A stretch of 64,000 bases of DNA from Streptomyces sp. NBC_00683 (GTDB taxonomy: Bacteria > Actinomycetota > Actinomycetes > Streptomycetales > Streptomycetaceae), in NCBI RefSeq assembly GCF_036226745.1, contig NZ_CP109013.1, positions 7,998,001 to 8,062,000 of the forward strand. The letters are read 5' to 3'. Position 1 is the stretch's first letter, and every line of letters begins with the position of its first letter. Positions 8,896-19,221 of the stretch are shown piece by piece. Both the position numbers and the translations under genes were made by a program. The notes below the pieces were generated by a model that did not search any database, had not been told where the DNA came from, and saw only the letters and a program-made list of their open reading frames with translations.

Positions 8896-10007
8896 GCCCC
8901 GGCACCCCCTGCCGGTGCGTCGTCGCCGCAGTACTGAACCGTTCCGTCCTCCAGGACGATCGCCGACTCCAGCTCCGCGCCGGCCGCCACCTCGGCTCCG
9001 GGCAGCAGGACGCAGTCGCGCACCCGGGCGCCCGCTCCGATCCGTACCCCGGGGTAGGCGACGCTGCCCTCCAGCAGCCCCCGGTTTACCAGATCGGCCG
9101 GGACCATGCTGTGCCGGACGCCTGGTTCCTCCGTCACCAACCGCCGTGCCACCTCGGGCCGGACGGTGAGCGGGAGATCGGACAGAGGCAGGGTCGGCTT
9201 CCCGCGCAACAGTCCGCGGTGCGCGCGGTGGTAGCGGTCGACGGTGCCGATGTCCTCCCAGTAGTCCCGCACTTCGAAGCCGCGGATCCGCTCCCCGCCG
9301 GCCAGCATCGCGGGAATGACGTCCCGGCTGATGTCGTGCTGCCAGGAAGTTCCCTCGAGCTGCTTCAGATAGCGGCGTACGACTGTGGCGTCGAAGACGC
9401 AGAAAGCCGCGAAGACCAGGTCGCTGGTCGGCTGCGGCGGCTTCTCGACGAAGCCGGTCAGGTTGCCCGACGCGTCGAACTCCACCATGCCGAAGAGGTG
9501 GACGTAGCGCCGCTCGATGCGCTGGAAAGACACCGTCAGGGCAGCTCCGTCCGCCCGGTGCTGCCGGATCATCTCGCCGTAGTCGAACCGGTAGACGTGG
9601 TCGGCGTGCAGCACCAGGACCTCGGACACACCGTCCCCGAAGATGTGCTTCTCCTTGCTCACGAGCGCGTCGGCGGTGCCGCGTTCGCGGGGTCCGGTCC
9701 GGTCCGGCAGGGTGTCGGGCAGTCCGGAGGGCGCACCGCGGTAGGCCTCGTCGTACGGTCCGAAGTGCACCCGGAAACCAGGGGTCCGGTTCCACACGGT
9801 GTGCAGGTCGTCCATGAGCCGCCGCTCCTCGTACTGCGACAGGAGCAGCACCTCGCGGAAGCCCGAACGGCGGGCGTTGTCCAGGCTGAAGTCGATCAGG
9901 CGGCTGGTCCCGCCGAACGGGACCAGCGGCTTCGACCGGCCCGCCCCCAGGGGGCCCATGCGCCGCCCCTCACCGCCCGCCAGCAGTACCGCGCTCACCC
10001 CGTCCAC
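8892..10007 (-). CDS. GlgC-like nucleotidyltransferase (NDP-cyclitol or NDP-sugar synthase)
   Basis: 371 residues resembling ADP-glucose pyrophosphorylase. [10 protein letters not shown] with KPLVPFGG forms the nucleotide-binding and catalytic N-terminus, RGTADAL is the conserved substrate loop, and GFVEKPP plus DYWEDIGT are later signatures. The C-terminal about 90 residues form a left-handed beta-helix (hexapeptide-like [13 protein letters not shown]). Validamycin ValB and acarbose AcbR are of this family and activate cyclitol phosphates, so an NDP-cyclitol product is inferred. GTG at 10007 follows the cyclase stop with no gap, with AGGGG upstream. A housekeeping glgC is unlikely given the tight operon with a cyclitol synthase. 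Confidence 0.8.
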   Translation of the reverse strand: MDGVSAVLLAGGEGRRMGPLGAGRSKPLVPFGGTSRLIDFSLDNARRSGFREVLLLSQYEERRLMDDLHTVWNRTPGFRVHFGPYDEAYRGAPSGLPDTLPDRTGPRERGTADALVSKEKHIFGDGVSEVLVLHADHVYRFDYGEMIRQHRADGAALTVSFQRIERRYVHLFGMVEFDASGNLTGFVEKPPQPTSDLVFAAFCVFDATVVRRYLKQLEGTSWQHDISRDVIPAMLAGGERIRGFEVRDYWEDIGTVDRYHRAHRGLLRGKPTLPLSDLPLTVRPEVARRLVTEEPGVRHSMVPADLVNRGLLEGSVAYPGVRIGAGARVRDCVLLPGAEVAAGAELESAIVLEDGTVQYCGDDAPAGGAGA

Positions 10008-11246
10008 TCAGGCACCCCTGCTTCCCGACATCGCGGCGAGTGCGCCGGCACTGCCGCTGATCCGCCGGATCTCCGCCAGCGCCGCGTCCAGCTCGGCCCG
10101 CGTGACGTCGTCGACGAAACGAGCGCCGCCGATCGACTCGGGCAGCGGCAGCAACTGCCGGCCGTCCCGGTGCTTGACGGTCTCCTCGAGTGCCTCGGCC
10201 ATGAGGTCCGGTGTGCAGACGGGGTGCCAGGTCGGCAGCCCCAAGTCGTTCATCACACGGAGGATCCGCGACAGGTCGTTGTCGTCGAGCAGACCCCTGC
10301 GGTACGCGAGCACCGCGCTGAACGCCATGTCCACGCAGACGGCCTCGCCGTGCAGCAGCTCGGGAAGCGCCTCCATCTCGATCCTGGGGGAGAAGGAGTG
10401 ACCGAAGTCGACGAGCCGCTGCAACTGGTGTTCCCAGAGATTGGGCTGCAGCTCCTCGAGCATGCCCTGGATCGCCAGCCGTATCACCTCGGCCCCGGCG
10501 GCTCCCCGGTCGTCGCTGTCGCCCGACTGCATCCGTTCCTTGACCAGCCGTCCGCCGTGTTCGGCGAGGAGCGTGAAGAGGGAAGCATCCTTCACCAGGG
10601 CTATCTTCAGGATCTCCGCCAGCCCGTTGCGGATGTGCTGGGGGTCGAGCGTGGCCAGGAACCCCGGGTCGATCAGCGTCACGGCCGAAGGGTGGTAGGT
10701 GCCCAGGCGGTTCTTGTGCCCACGGAAGTTGACCCCGGTCTTGGCGCCCACGGCCGCGTCGACCATGCCGATGAGGGTGGTGGGCACCCGTATGTAGGGG
10801 GTCGACCGCCGGTACAGGCTGGTCGCGAGACCGACGAGGTCGGTGAGTACGCCGCCCCCCACGGCCAGGACCGGCTCCCGCCGCCGCGGCACGCCGAACG
10901 CGTCCATGGACGCGACGATCTCGAAGACCGCGTCCATGCTCTTCACGGATTCGTGCGCCTCGACGACGCAGAACTCGTGCTCGACTCCCCGCGCGGCGAA
11001 GTAGGCGCCGATCCGGCGTCCGTACAGCGCGTACACGGTCGAGTCGATCACGATGAGCTGACGGCCCGGCCCGCCGCCGTCCGGTGAGCACGCCACGGCC
11101 AGAGCCGGCTGGGACGGGTCCAACAGGCCGGCCAACAAGACGACTTCATAGCTGACGACCTTGCTGGCCCTCATGTGCCATGTGCGGTTCCGAGGTTGCT
11201 CGGCGCCGTGCAGGCTGTCCGGCTTGGGTATCGACTCTGCTGTCAT
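10008..11246 (-). CDS. Sedoheptulose-7-phosphate cyclase (2-epi-5-epi-valiolone synthase type)
   Basis: A dehydroquinate-synthase-fold enzyme of about 412 residues that would convert sedoheptulose 7-phosphate to a C7 cyclitol ketone using NAD+ and a metal. GGGVLTDLVG binds NAD; RVPTTLIGMVDAAVGAKTG is the family core. The metal ligands are visible: Glu in GLAEILK, His in DFGHSFSP and His in LLHGEAV. GHSFSP replaces GHTFGHA of dehydroquinate synthase, a mark of the sedoheptulose cyclases AcbC and ValA. Other cyclases (epi-valiolone or desmethyl-4-deoxygadusol synthase) differ by a few active-site residues and need an alignment. ATG at 11246 follows GAGGAG at a long spacing; TTG at 11273 is the alternative. 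This is the signature enzyme of the cluster. Confidence 0.87.
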   Translation of the reverse strand: MTAESIPKPDSLHGAEQPRNRTWHMRASKVVSYEVVLLAGLLDPSQPALAVACSPDGGGPGRQLIVIDSTVYALYGRRIGAYFAARGVEHEFCVVEAHESVKSMDAVFEIVASMDAFGVPRRREPVLAVGGGVLTDLVGLATSLYRRSTPYIRVPTTLIGMVDAAVGAKTGVNFRGHKNRLGTYHPSAVTLIDPGFLATLDPQHIRNGLAEILKIALVKDASLFTLLAEHGGRLVKERMQSGDSDDRGAAGAEVIRLAIQGMLEELQPNLWEHQLQRLVDFGHSFSPRIEMEALPELLHGEAVCVDMAFSAVLAYRRGLLDDNDLSRILRVMNDLGLPTWHPVCTPDLMAEALEETVKHRDGRQLLPLPESIGGARFVDDVTRAELDAALAEIRRISGSAGALAAMSGSRGA

Positions 11247-11309
11247 TGCGGCGAGCATCTCCTCAGTTGCCAAGGATGCGGAGCGTGGTCTCCGGACGTC
11301 CGGACCCGG

Positions 11310-11639
11310 TCACGGAGTGTGCGTTCCCAGGGACCGCCACCACTGGAGCGAAACGCTGTCGGGATCCAGACAGGGTGGAACCTTCATCGACTTCTGGGCT
11401 TTCCGGAATGCCTCGATGGTGACATCGATGTCACCGGACTCGACGGTGAACAGCGCGAGGTGGTCTCCCTGCCCGGCGCCCGCTCGGTGGTCTCCGTCCC
11501 ACCACTCAAAACGCTCGGCGGCAACGAAATCGGGAATCGTCAGCACTTCGTCCAGATGGTATTTGTCGTACCACTCGTGATAGTCCTCTTCGGAGCCGGG
11601 AACCGGGCGCGTGCGCACGGCCAGGACGAACTTGCCCAC
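11310..11639 (-). CDS. Small dimeric alpha/beta-barrel-like protein
   Basis: A 109-residue protein with the pattern of EthD/antibiotic-monooxygenase-like ferredoxin folds: an N-terminal strand (KFVLAVRTRP), a helix with EEDYHEWYDKYHLDEV, then strands (AERFEWW, HLALFTV). Two His residues sit in the helix. The GTG at 11639 is well supported by AAGGAG six bases upstream. It is the first gene of the cyclitol strand, 63 bases before the cyclase. The role is unknown. Such proteins act as small cyclases, isomerases or monooxygenases in other pathways, but no catalytic set can be assigned here. Confidence 0.7.
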   Translation of the reverse strand: MGKFVLAVRTRPVPGSEEDYHEWYDKYHLDEVLTIPDFVAAERFEWWDGDHRAGAGQGDHLALFTVESGDIDVTIEAFRKAQKSMKVPPCLDPDSVSLQWWRSLGTHTP

Positions 11640-11828
11640 TTTTCTCTCCTTGAACGGACAGGAATGTCATCGGCGGCGTTGTTCGCATATCGGCAGGAAA
11701 GTACCGATGAACGGCTGATGCCGGGCCGGCCGGGAGGAATTGCCAGACGTTCCCCTGGCTCCCCGGCTTCCCTGGGCGACGGTCGGGTGGATCTTCCGAG
11801 CGGCAGCTATCGATCAATTGTTTTAAGT

Positions 11829-11844
11829 TCGCACAATGGTGCGA
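11829..11844. promoter_or_regulatory. Candidate operator dyad (TCGCAC-N4-GTGCGA)
   Basis: A perfect 6-4-6 inverted repeat in the A+T-rich part of the region upstream of the cyclitol operon. Its size suits a dimeric repressor. No regulator gene lies in the cluster within the window. Confidence 0.4.
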
Positions 11845-11991
11845 TCATTCAAGACCGATGCTCCAGTTCAAGTCAAGGGCGCTGGCGGCGAGTTCAGGCC
11901 ACGGCGTAGATGTGTTCAGGATGCCTGTTCTCTCATGCAAATAGACGATCGTCGCGTCCGATTTCGATCCCGCATTGTCGAGTGAAATCAT
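11845..11991 (-). CDS. Possible 48-residue small protein of unknown function
   Basis: ATG at 11991 is preceded by AGGAG ten bases upstream and opens a frame of 48 codons ending ALDLNWSIGLE. Third-position G+C is only about 65 percent by my count, well below neighbouring genes. It could be a small protein gene of different origin, a decayed gene end, or chance in A+T-rich promoter DNA. No family is recognised. It would be transcribed toward the cyclitol operon. Confidence 0.25.
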   Translation of the reverse strand: MISLDNAGSKSDATIVYLHERTGILNTSTPWPELAASALDLNWSIGLE

Positions 11992-12275
11992 CCAATGTGC
12001 GCTCCTGCCTGCGCAGACGTCGTCCCCGCAGGGAGGTGCGACGCGGGGAGGCTCCGGACGCGGTCGTGGCGTCGGCAGTCCGGCCGTGACTGTCGCGAGT
12101 GAGTCCCGCCTGCCCGGAAGGAACCTCTGAGGTGCGTCGCGGGCGTGACAGGTCTTGGTGACGCGCGGCGTGCGCGGTCCCGGTCGTCGGGTCGGGCCGT
12201 ACCCTTCCCTTGTTTGCTCAGCGGTCATACCCGCCCCTGCCGCCTCTACTGAAACGACTCATCGGCGATGTCTGA

Positions 12276-13865
<1,590 letters not shown>

Positions 13866-13918
13866 CCGGCTCCGTCGAGCAGAACGCTCGGCACCCCTGC
13901 GGGGGTCGCACCACCGGA

Positions 13919-13955
13919 CAGGCCGGCTCGGCGCCCACGGCGCCGAGCCGGCCTG
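13919..13955 (+). terminator. Strong hairpin after argG
   Basis: A perfect 17-bp stem (13919-13935 with 13939-13955) around a 3-base loop, about 55 bases after the argG stop. It should end argG transcription before the manD-like gene. Confidence 0.8.
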
Positions 13956-14068
13956 CGCCGTTCCGCCCCGGCGCCCCGGCGCAGCACCGTGTGGTGCAGG
14001 GTTGGCGCCGGGTGCCGCAAAGGCCGAGCCCGTTCGCCACACCCACCGCACCGGAGAAGAGCATCCGC

Positions 14069-15283
14069 ATGAAGATCGTCGACGCGACGGTGGTCGTGAC
14101 CAGCCCCGGCCGGAACTTCGTCACGCTGAAACTGACCACCGACGAGGGCCTCACCGGCCTGGGCGACGCCACGCTCAACGGCAGGGAACTGGCCGTCGTC
14201 AGCTACCTCACCGACCACATCGTGCCCCTGCTCATCGGTGTGGACCCGCACCGGATCGAGGACACCTGGCAGTTCCTGTACCGGGGTGCCTACTGGCGGC
14301 GCGGACCGGTGACGATGGCCGCCCTCGCCGCCGTCGACGTCGCCCTGTGGGACATCAAGGCCAAGGCCGCCGGGCTTCCGCTGTACCAGCTCCTCGGCGG
14401 TGCGAGCCGGGAGCGCGTCCGCACCTACGGTCACGCCAACGGCGGCGACATCCCGGAACTCCTGGACTCGGTCAGGGCTCGTCTCGACGAGGGGTACCAG
14501 GCGGTCCGTATCCAGTCGGGCATCCCCGGTCTGAAGGCCGTGTACGGGGTGCACAGCACGGACCACGACGGCTCGCCGGTCCTCCACCAGCAGGCCCGGC
14601 CGCTGGTGGAGGACTGGGACAGCGACGCCTACCTCCGCCACGTGCCCGCGGTCTTCGACGCGGTACGCGCCGAGTTCGGCGACGAACTGCCTCTGCTCCA
14701 CGACGTGCACCACCGGCTCACGCCGATCCAGGCCGCGCGGCTCGGCAAGGACCTGGAGCCGTACCGGCCCTTCTGGCTGGAGGACTGCACGCCCGCGGAG
14801 AACCAGGAGGCCCTTCGCCTGGTGCGCCGGCACACCACCACGCCGCTGGCCGTGGGCGAGGTCTTCAACACCGTCCACGACTACCAGACCCTGATCACCG
14901 AGCAGTTGATCGACTACGTGCGGTCCGCCGTCACCCACTTCGGCGGCGTCACACCGCTTCGGAAGCTCTTCGACTTCGCCGCGCTCTACCAGATCAGGAC
15001 CGCCGTGCACGGCCCGCAGGACATCTCCCCGGTCGGCATGGCGGCAGCCGTCCACCTCGACCTCGCCGTCCACAACTTCGGCATCCAGGAGTACTCGGGC
15101 CACACACCGCTCACCGAGGAGGTCTTCCCGCACGCCTACACGTTCACCGACGGACACCTGCACCCGGGCGAGACGCCCGGCATCGGCGTCGAACTCGACG
15201 AGCAGGCGGCGGCCGCCCACCCGTACGAGGCGGCCTACCTGCCGGTCAACCGTCTCCAGGACGGCACCGTCCACGACTGGTGA
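14069..15283 (+). CDS. D-mannonate dehydratase family protein (ManD/RspA, enolase superfamily)
   Basis: 404 residues, the normal length for ManD, which dehydrates D-mannonate to 2-keto-3-deoxygluconate in hexuronate breakdown. The N-terminal capping domain contains [21 protein letters not shown] and [11 protein letters not shown], highly typical of this group. The barrel domain shows metal-ligand regions LLHDVHH, WLEDCTP and VGEVFNT. Start ATG at 14069 follows GGAGAAG nine bases upstream. Activity within the subgroup varies from efficient mannonate or gluconate dehydratases to nearly inactive RspA-like members, so the substrate is uncertain. No uronate isomerase or kinase is nearby, but a pectin-lyase gene lies 6 kb away. 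Confidence 0.85.
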   Translation: MKIVDATVVVTSPGRNFVTLKLTTDEGLTGLGDATLNGRELAVVSYLTDHIVPLLIGVDPHRIEDTWQFLYRGAYWRRGPVTMAALAAVDVALWDIKAKAAGLPLYQLLGGASRERVRTYGHANGGDIPELLDSVRARLDEGYQAVRIQSGIPGLKAVYGVHSTDHDGSPVLHQQARPLVEDWDSDAYLRHVPAVFDAVRAEFGDELPLLHDVHHRLTPIQAARLGKDLEPYRPFWLEDCTPAENQEALRLVRRHTTTPLAVGEVFNTVHDYQTLITEQLIDYVRSAVTHFGGVTPLRKLFDFAALYQIRTAVHGPQDISPVGMAAAVHLDLAVHNFGIQEYSGHTPLTEEVFPHAYTFTDGHLHPGETPGIGVELDEQAAAAHPYEAAYLPVNRLQDGTVHDW

Positions 15284-15625
15284 GGCCACGGAACGGCGAT
15301 GTCACGGAATTCCCCGTCCGTGCGGTGACCCCTGCCGATCGATTCGGTCGTGCACGCCCGTGCCAGGTGAATGATTGCCTTCCGGGCGCGCACCTTTGAA
15401 ACACTGATGAATCGAAAACGTAACGCCGCTCAAGCGTCGGCCCCGGCAACCTGAACGAGCTATTCCGTCCGGATTAAGTCCTGCGCGGGAGCCCACAGCA
15501 CATCTCCCGCGCATCGCTGCCTATTTCACCGCACGCGGCCTCGATCGGGCATTCTTCGCGGTGGACCCGTACGAATCGCTCAGGAGCAGGAAAACCACCT
15601 GCGGGGTCGTCACCGACCATCCGCG
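15284..15625. other. Intergenic region with an inverted repeat
   Basis: 342 bases between the converging ManD and kinase genes. It holds a 10-bp perfect inverted repeat (TGCGCGGGAG at 15482-15491 with its complement at 15504-15513), which may terminate the kinase transcript. The rest, including an A+T-rich patch near 15390-15425, shows no recognisable gene. Confidence 0.5.
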
Positions 15626-16201
15626 TCACCGGTCTGCGGCGAGGTCGTCGAGGTGGTCGAGAATGGTCTGGACGGTCTCTTCCGGTGTCTGCCGGGAATT
15701 GTCGATCCACAGGCCCAGACGGGGGGTGTCCTCGCGCAGCGAGGCGTCGAGAGCCTCAATGGTCCAGGCGCCGTAACCGGTCTTGGCCCGGCTTTCCTCC
15801 CGTGCCGCGACGACGTCCGGATCGGGGGACAGGACGACGATGTGGAGCGGGTCGGTTCTGATCAGGGCAGCGTAGTCGGCCAGGTCCTTGCCGAGGATGA
15901 CGTCCTGGACCACTGCGGTCCAGCCCTGTGCCGCGTACGCGTCGGCGGTGGCGGCCGACAACCGGTAGCGCAGCCACAATTGCGCGAGAGCTTCCGGGGT
16001 CTCCTCCGGCATCAGTTCCTCACGGCCGGACACCATCATCCTGCGGAAGAAGTCGCCGCGGACATGAGCGGCCTTCGGCAGCCGTTCGGCGAGCAGTTGG
16101 CCGACCGTGGACTTCCCGGCCGCCATGACACCCGTGATCAGCACGACGGGCGCTCGCGTTCCGTCCGCTCCCGGAGTCCGGGACTTCCTGGCTCCGGTCA
16201 T
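15626..16201 (-). CDS. P-loop kinase-like ATPase (AAA_33 type)
   Basis: 191 residues of a small nucleotide-binding protein resembling shikimate/gluconate kinases and AAA_33 proteins. The Walker A reads G-V-M-A-A-G-K-S-T near the N-terminus, followed by LPKAAHVRGDFFRRM, where the Asp suits metal or phosphate-acceptor positioning. A later LSPDPDVVAAREE resembles the lid Arg region. The acceptor is unknown; relatives include chloramphenicol phosphotransferase-like enzymes. ATG at 16201 is preceded by GGCGGAA. It diverges from a methyltransferase, with 190 bases between. Confidence 0.75.
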   Translation of the reverse strand: MTGARKSRTPGADGTRAPVVLITGVMAAGKSTVGQLLAERLPKAAHVRGDFFRRMMVSGREELMPEETPEALAQLWLRYRLSAATADAYAAQGWTAVVQDVILGKDLADYAALIRTDPLHIVVLSPDPDVVAAREESRAKTGYGAWTIEALDASLREDTPRLGLWIDNSRQTPEETVQTILDHLDDLAADR

Positions 16202-16390
16202 TTCCGCCTTGCCTCCCGCATCGCAGCGCTCGGATCCTCCTGGAGGGATTCTTCCCGGAGGAGGGGGAGCGGCGGAGGGTTTCGCCCTGAACAGCATCAC
16301 CTGGTACCCGGCCGCGTGGCCGGAGACGAGCACACCGGCTCCGCGAAAATCCGGTTGCACGGTCATCGGCGAGCCGCTTGGGTCGGGGCC

Positions 16391-17164
16391 GTGACCTTCG
16401 TCGATGACCTGGTACGCCCGGACCGCTATCCGCGCTCGTCCCGCTACGACCCGGGCTGGCTCCTCGGGCTGGACATGGGGCCGAACCCGTTGTGGCTGCT
16501 GGAGGACCTCGCCCGGGACCTCGATCTGCGCCCGGGCATGCGGGTTCTCGACCTCGGTTCCGGCAAGGGTGCGACGTCGGTGTTCCTGGCACGCGAGTAC
16601 GGCGTTCAGGTCGTGGCGGCGGACTGGTGGATCGGTGCGGAGGAGGCGGCGGCCGTCTTCGCCGAGGCCGGTGTCGGCGACCGGGTGGAGGCCGTACACG
16701 CGGAGGCGCACGTCCTGCCGTTCGAGCAGGAGAGCTTCGACGCCATCGTGAGCATCGACGCGTTCGAGTACTTCGGCACGGCGGACAGCTACCTGCCGTA
16801 CCTGCTTCGGTTCCTGCGCCCGGGCGGGCAGTTGGGCATGGCGACACCCGCGATGAACCGTGAGGTCCGGGACCTGGGCGCGATCCCTCCGCACATCAAG
16901 GAAGTCGTCGGATGGGAGGCGATCGCCTGGCACACGGCCGAGTGGTGGCGCTTCCAATGGGAGATCACCGAACTGGTGACAGTCACGTCGGCACGGCTGC
17001 AGCCGGACGCCTGGCGGGACTGGCTCCTGTGGACCCGGGCGTGCGCCGAGTTCCGGCCGGAGGACCGGGCATCCAGTCAGCCGGTGATCGACATGCTCAC
17101 CACGGACGCCGGCGAGTTCCTCAGCTTCGCACTGGTCACCGCGCGCAGGGCGAGCGCCGGGTGA
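16391..17164 (+). CDS. Class I SAM-dependent methyltransferase
   Basis: 257 residues. Methyl-donor binding motif I is V-L-D-L-G-S-G-K-G, followed by an acidic/aromatic post-I region (VVAADWW), motif II-like FDAIVSIDAFEYF and LRPGGQLG. The pattern is that of small-molecule methyltransferases (Methyltransf_11/25), and the substrate cannot be deduced. GTG at 16391 is chosen because homology begins at FVDDLVRPDRYP; the in-frame sequence upstream lacks protein character. The ribosome site is weak. The divergent kinase suggests a shared promoter region in 16202-16390. Confidence 0.75.
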   Translation: MTFVDDLVRPDRYPRSSRYDPGWLLGLDMGPNPLWLLEDLARDLDLRPGMRVLDLGSGKGATSVFLAREYGVQVVAADWWIGAEEAAAVFAEAGVGDRVEAVHAEAHVLPFEQESFDAIVSIDAFEYFGTADSYLPYLLRFLRPGGQLGMATPAMNREVRDLGAIPPHIKEVVGWEAIAWHTAEWWRFQWEITELVTVTSARLQPDAWRDWLLWTRACAEFRPEDRASSQPVIDMLTTDAGEFLSFALVTARRASAG

Positions 17165-17224
17165 GTGCCTGGCCGCCACCGGTCGTAGCGGGCCGGTGTC
17201 AGTGCCGACTGCGATGCTGCCCGT

Positions 17225-17491
17225 ATGGATGAGCTGGAGTTCATGCGCGGCAGGGTCTACGGGGCGGACCACGAGGATGCCGGGCCGCTTCCGGGCCGAG
17301 CGTATGTGGAGCTGGTCGGCGGACCGCTGGACGGGCTGCTCCTGGATGTCACCGACTGGCCCGACCCCGCCCGTCACGAAACGGTCGCCCTGCCCACGGA
17401 GATCGGCCGCTACGGTCCGGGCGGCCGCGCCCTCTACGCCCCGCGGGCAGAGGAGCCGCGCCGGTTCCACTGGCGCGGGGACAGCCCCTGA
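17225..17491 (+). CDS. Small hypothetical protein (88 residues)
   Basis: A short acidic protein with the pattern YVELVGGPLDGLLLDV then a region rich in Pro, Gly and Arg. The GGPLDG element occurs in many small Streptomyces proteins of unknown function. The frame is well bounded, follows the methyltransferase by 60 bases, and is followed by a strong terminator, which supports it as a real gene. No clear Shine-Dalgarno is seen before the ATG. Function unknown. Confidence 0.6.
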   Translation: MDELEFMRGRVYGADHEDAGPLPGRAYVELVGGPLDGLLLDVTDWPDPARHETVALPTEIGRYGPGGRALYAPRAEEPRRFHWRGDSP

Positions 17492-17529
17492 GGACTGTTT
17501 GACGCGATGTTCCGCCGGGCCGGACACGG

Positions 17530-17566
17530 CTGTGGGAGAGCGACCGGATCGGTTGCTCTCCCACAG
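17530..17566 (+). terminator. Strong hairpin between converging genes
   Basis: A 17-bp stem (17530-17546 with 17550-17566) around a 3-base loop. One pair is G-U when read on the plus strand and A-C on the minus strand, so it should work best for the plus-strand transcript of the small gene. It may also serve gap. Confidence 0.75.
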
Positions 17567-17615
17567 TGCCGTCCGCCGGGCGGCGGACCGGAGCGGACCT
17601 GACGGTCCGCCGCGA

Positions 17616-19061
17616 TCAGACCGCCGGGGCCGGGTAGGTCGGGTACTCCACCCCGGACACGTGCTGAACCACGCGGATGACCTGGCAGGAGTAGCCGAAC
17701 TCGTTGTCGTACCAGAGGTAGAGGATCGCGTTGTCGCCGTCGACCTTCGTGGCACCGGCGTCGACGATCGAGGCGTGCCGCGAGCCGATGAAGTCGCTCG
17801 AGACCGCGTCGGGTGCGGTGGTGAAGTCGATCTGGCGCTTGAGCGGGGAGGTCAGCGACACGTTGCGGAGGTAGTCGAGGACCTCCTCACGGGTGGTCTC
17901 GCGCCCGAGCCTCAGGCTGAGGATCGCGATCGAGACGTCCGGCACCGGGACACGGATCGAGCTGCCGGTGATCGGCGCGTCGAGGTCGGGCAGCGCCTTG
18001 GCGACGGCGGACGCGGCGCCCGTCTCGGTGATGACCATGTTGAGCGGCGCCGAGCGGCCGCGGCGGTCCGACGGGTGGTAGTTGTCCAGCAGGTTCTGGT
18101 CGTTGGTGAACGAGTGGACGGTCTCCACGTGGCCGCGCAGCACGCCGTACTCGTCCGCCATCGCCTTCAGCGGCGGGACGATCGCGTTGGTGGTGCAGGA
18201 CGCGCACGACAGGATCTGCTCGTCGGGCTTGATCGTGTCGTGGTTGACGCCGTGCACGATGTTGGGGACGTCGCCCTTGCCCGGCGCGGTCAGGACGACC
18301 TTGTCGATGCCGGGGCGCAGGTGCTTCGACAGGCCCTCGCGGTCGCGCCACTTGCCGGTGTTGTCGATGAGGATGGCGTTCTTGATGCCGTACGCCGTGT
18401 AGTCGACCTCCGACGGGTCGCCGGCGTAGATCACCTTGATCTCGTTGCCGTTGGCGACGATGGTGCTGTTCGCCTCGTCGACGGTGATCGTGCCCTGGAA
18501 TTGGCCGTGGATGGAATCGCGGCGCAGCAGCGAGGCGCGCTTGACGATGTCCTGCTCGCCGCCCTGGCGGACGACGATGGCGCGCAGCCGCAGGCCGTTG
18601 CCGGAGCCGGCCTTCTCGATGAGCAGGCGGGCGACGAGGCGGCCGATGCGGCCGAACCCGTAGAGGACGACGTCGCGCGGCTCGCGGCGCTCGATCTTGT
18701 TGGCACCGGTGGCGCCGGAGACGGCCTCGGCGGTGAACTCCTCCACCGAGAGGCCGCGGTCGTCGGCCTTGTACGTCGCGGCGAGCATGCCGATGTCGAC
18801 CTGGGAAGGGCCGAGGTCCAGCGTGGTGAGAGCCCGCAGGAACGGCAGCGTCTCGGTGACCGAGAGCTCCTCCCCGGCGATCTGGCGCGCGAAGCGGTGG
18901 GTCTTGAGGAGGCTGACCACCGACTTGTTCACCAAGGAGCGGCTGTGAAGGAGAACGGTGACGTCCCCCTCACGGTGCAGCTTCCCGATGATGGGGATCA
19001 TCGATTCCGCGATCTCCTCGCGGATCTTCCAGTCGGTGAACGAGTCGTCATTGACAGTCAC
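17616..19061 (-). CDS. gap: Glyceraldehyde-3-phosphate dehydrogenase, long form
   Basis: 481 residues. Oxidatively phosphorylates glyceraldehyde 3-phosphate with NAD(P)+ in glycolysis or the reverse. The Rossmann motif GFGRIGR lies at about 135-141 and the catalytic Cys in S-C-T-T-N at about 289, with NDTGKW and WYDNEFGYS typical of the family. About 125 residues precede the usual GAPDH start; classical enzymes are about 335 residues. The extension is not a signal peptide and looks helical. Such long forms are known in actinomycetes beside the short enzyme. Start is GTG at 19061 with a weak AAAG upstream. It stands alone, divergent from nothing close. Confidence 0.9.
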   Translation of the reverse strand: MTVNDDSFTDWKIREEIAESMIPIIGKLHREGDVTVLLHSRSLVNKSVVSLLKTHRFARQIAGEELSVTETLPFLRALTTLDLGPSQVDIGMLAATYKADDRGLSVEEFTAEAVSGATGANKIERREPRDVVLYGFGRIGRLVARLLIEKAGSGNGLRLRAIVVRQGGEQDIVKRASLLRRDSIHGQFQGTITVDEANSTIVANGNEIKVIYAGDPSEVDYTAYGIKNAILIDNTGKWRDREGLSKHLRPGIDKVVLTAPGKGDVPNIVHGVNHDTIKPDEQILSCASCTTNAIVPPLKAMADEYGVLRGHVETVHSFTNDQNLLDNYHPSDRRGRSAPLNMVITETGAASAVAKALPDLDAPITGSSIRVPVPDVSIAILSLRLGRETTREEVLDYLRNVSLTSPLKRQIDFTTAPDAVSSDFIGSRHASIVDAGATKVDGDNAILYLWYDNEFGYSCQVIRVVQHVSGVEYPTYPAPAV

Positions 19062-19221
19062 AGGTTTATCTTTCGAGCTAGGAGGCGCTCATATGCTAAC
19101 CCGACGTCCTTTTGATCATGCAGGGGGTGTCCTCGGGGGCCTGGAGGCGGTCATGGAAAGGCGCGTGGCGCCGCGACCGGGGGCGCAGGCATCGGCGGTC
19201 CCGTTCCGGTGATGAACCAGG

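Noticed and set aside
11845..12228. A 127-codon frame on the minus strand before argG
   Set aside because: Only the last 48 codons show a ribosome site and plausible composition. The upstream part is rich in Pro and Arg and looks non-coding.
15404..15451. CTGATGA and GAAA (hammerhead-like) followed by GTCGGCCCCGGCAACC (SAM-IV/S-box-like)
   Set aside because: Stem II of a hammerhead would have only three bases, and the SAM riboswitch helices are not present. An Rfam covariance search with a significant hit would reverse this.
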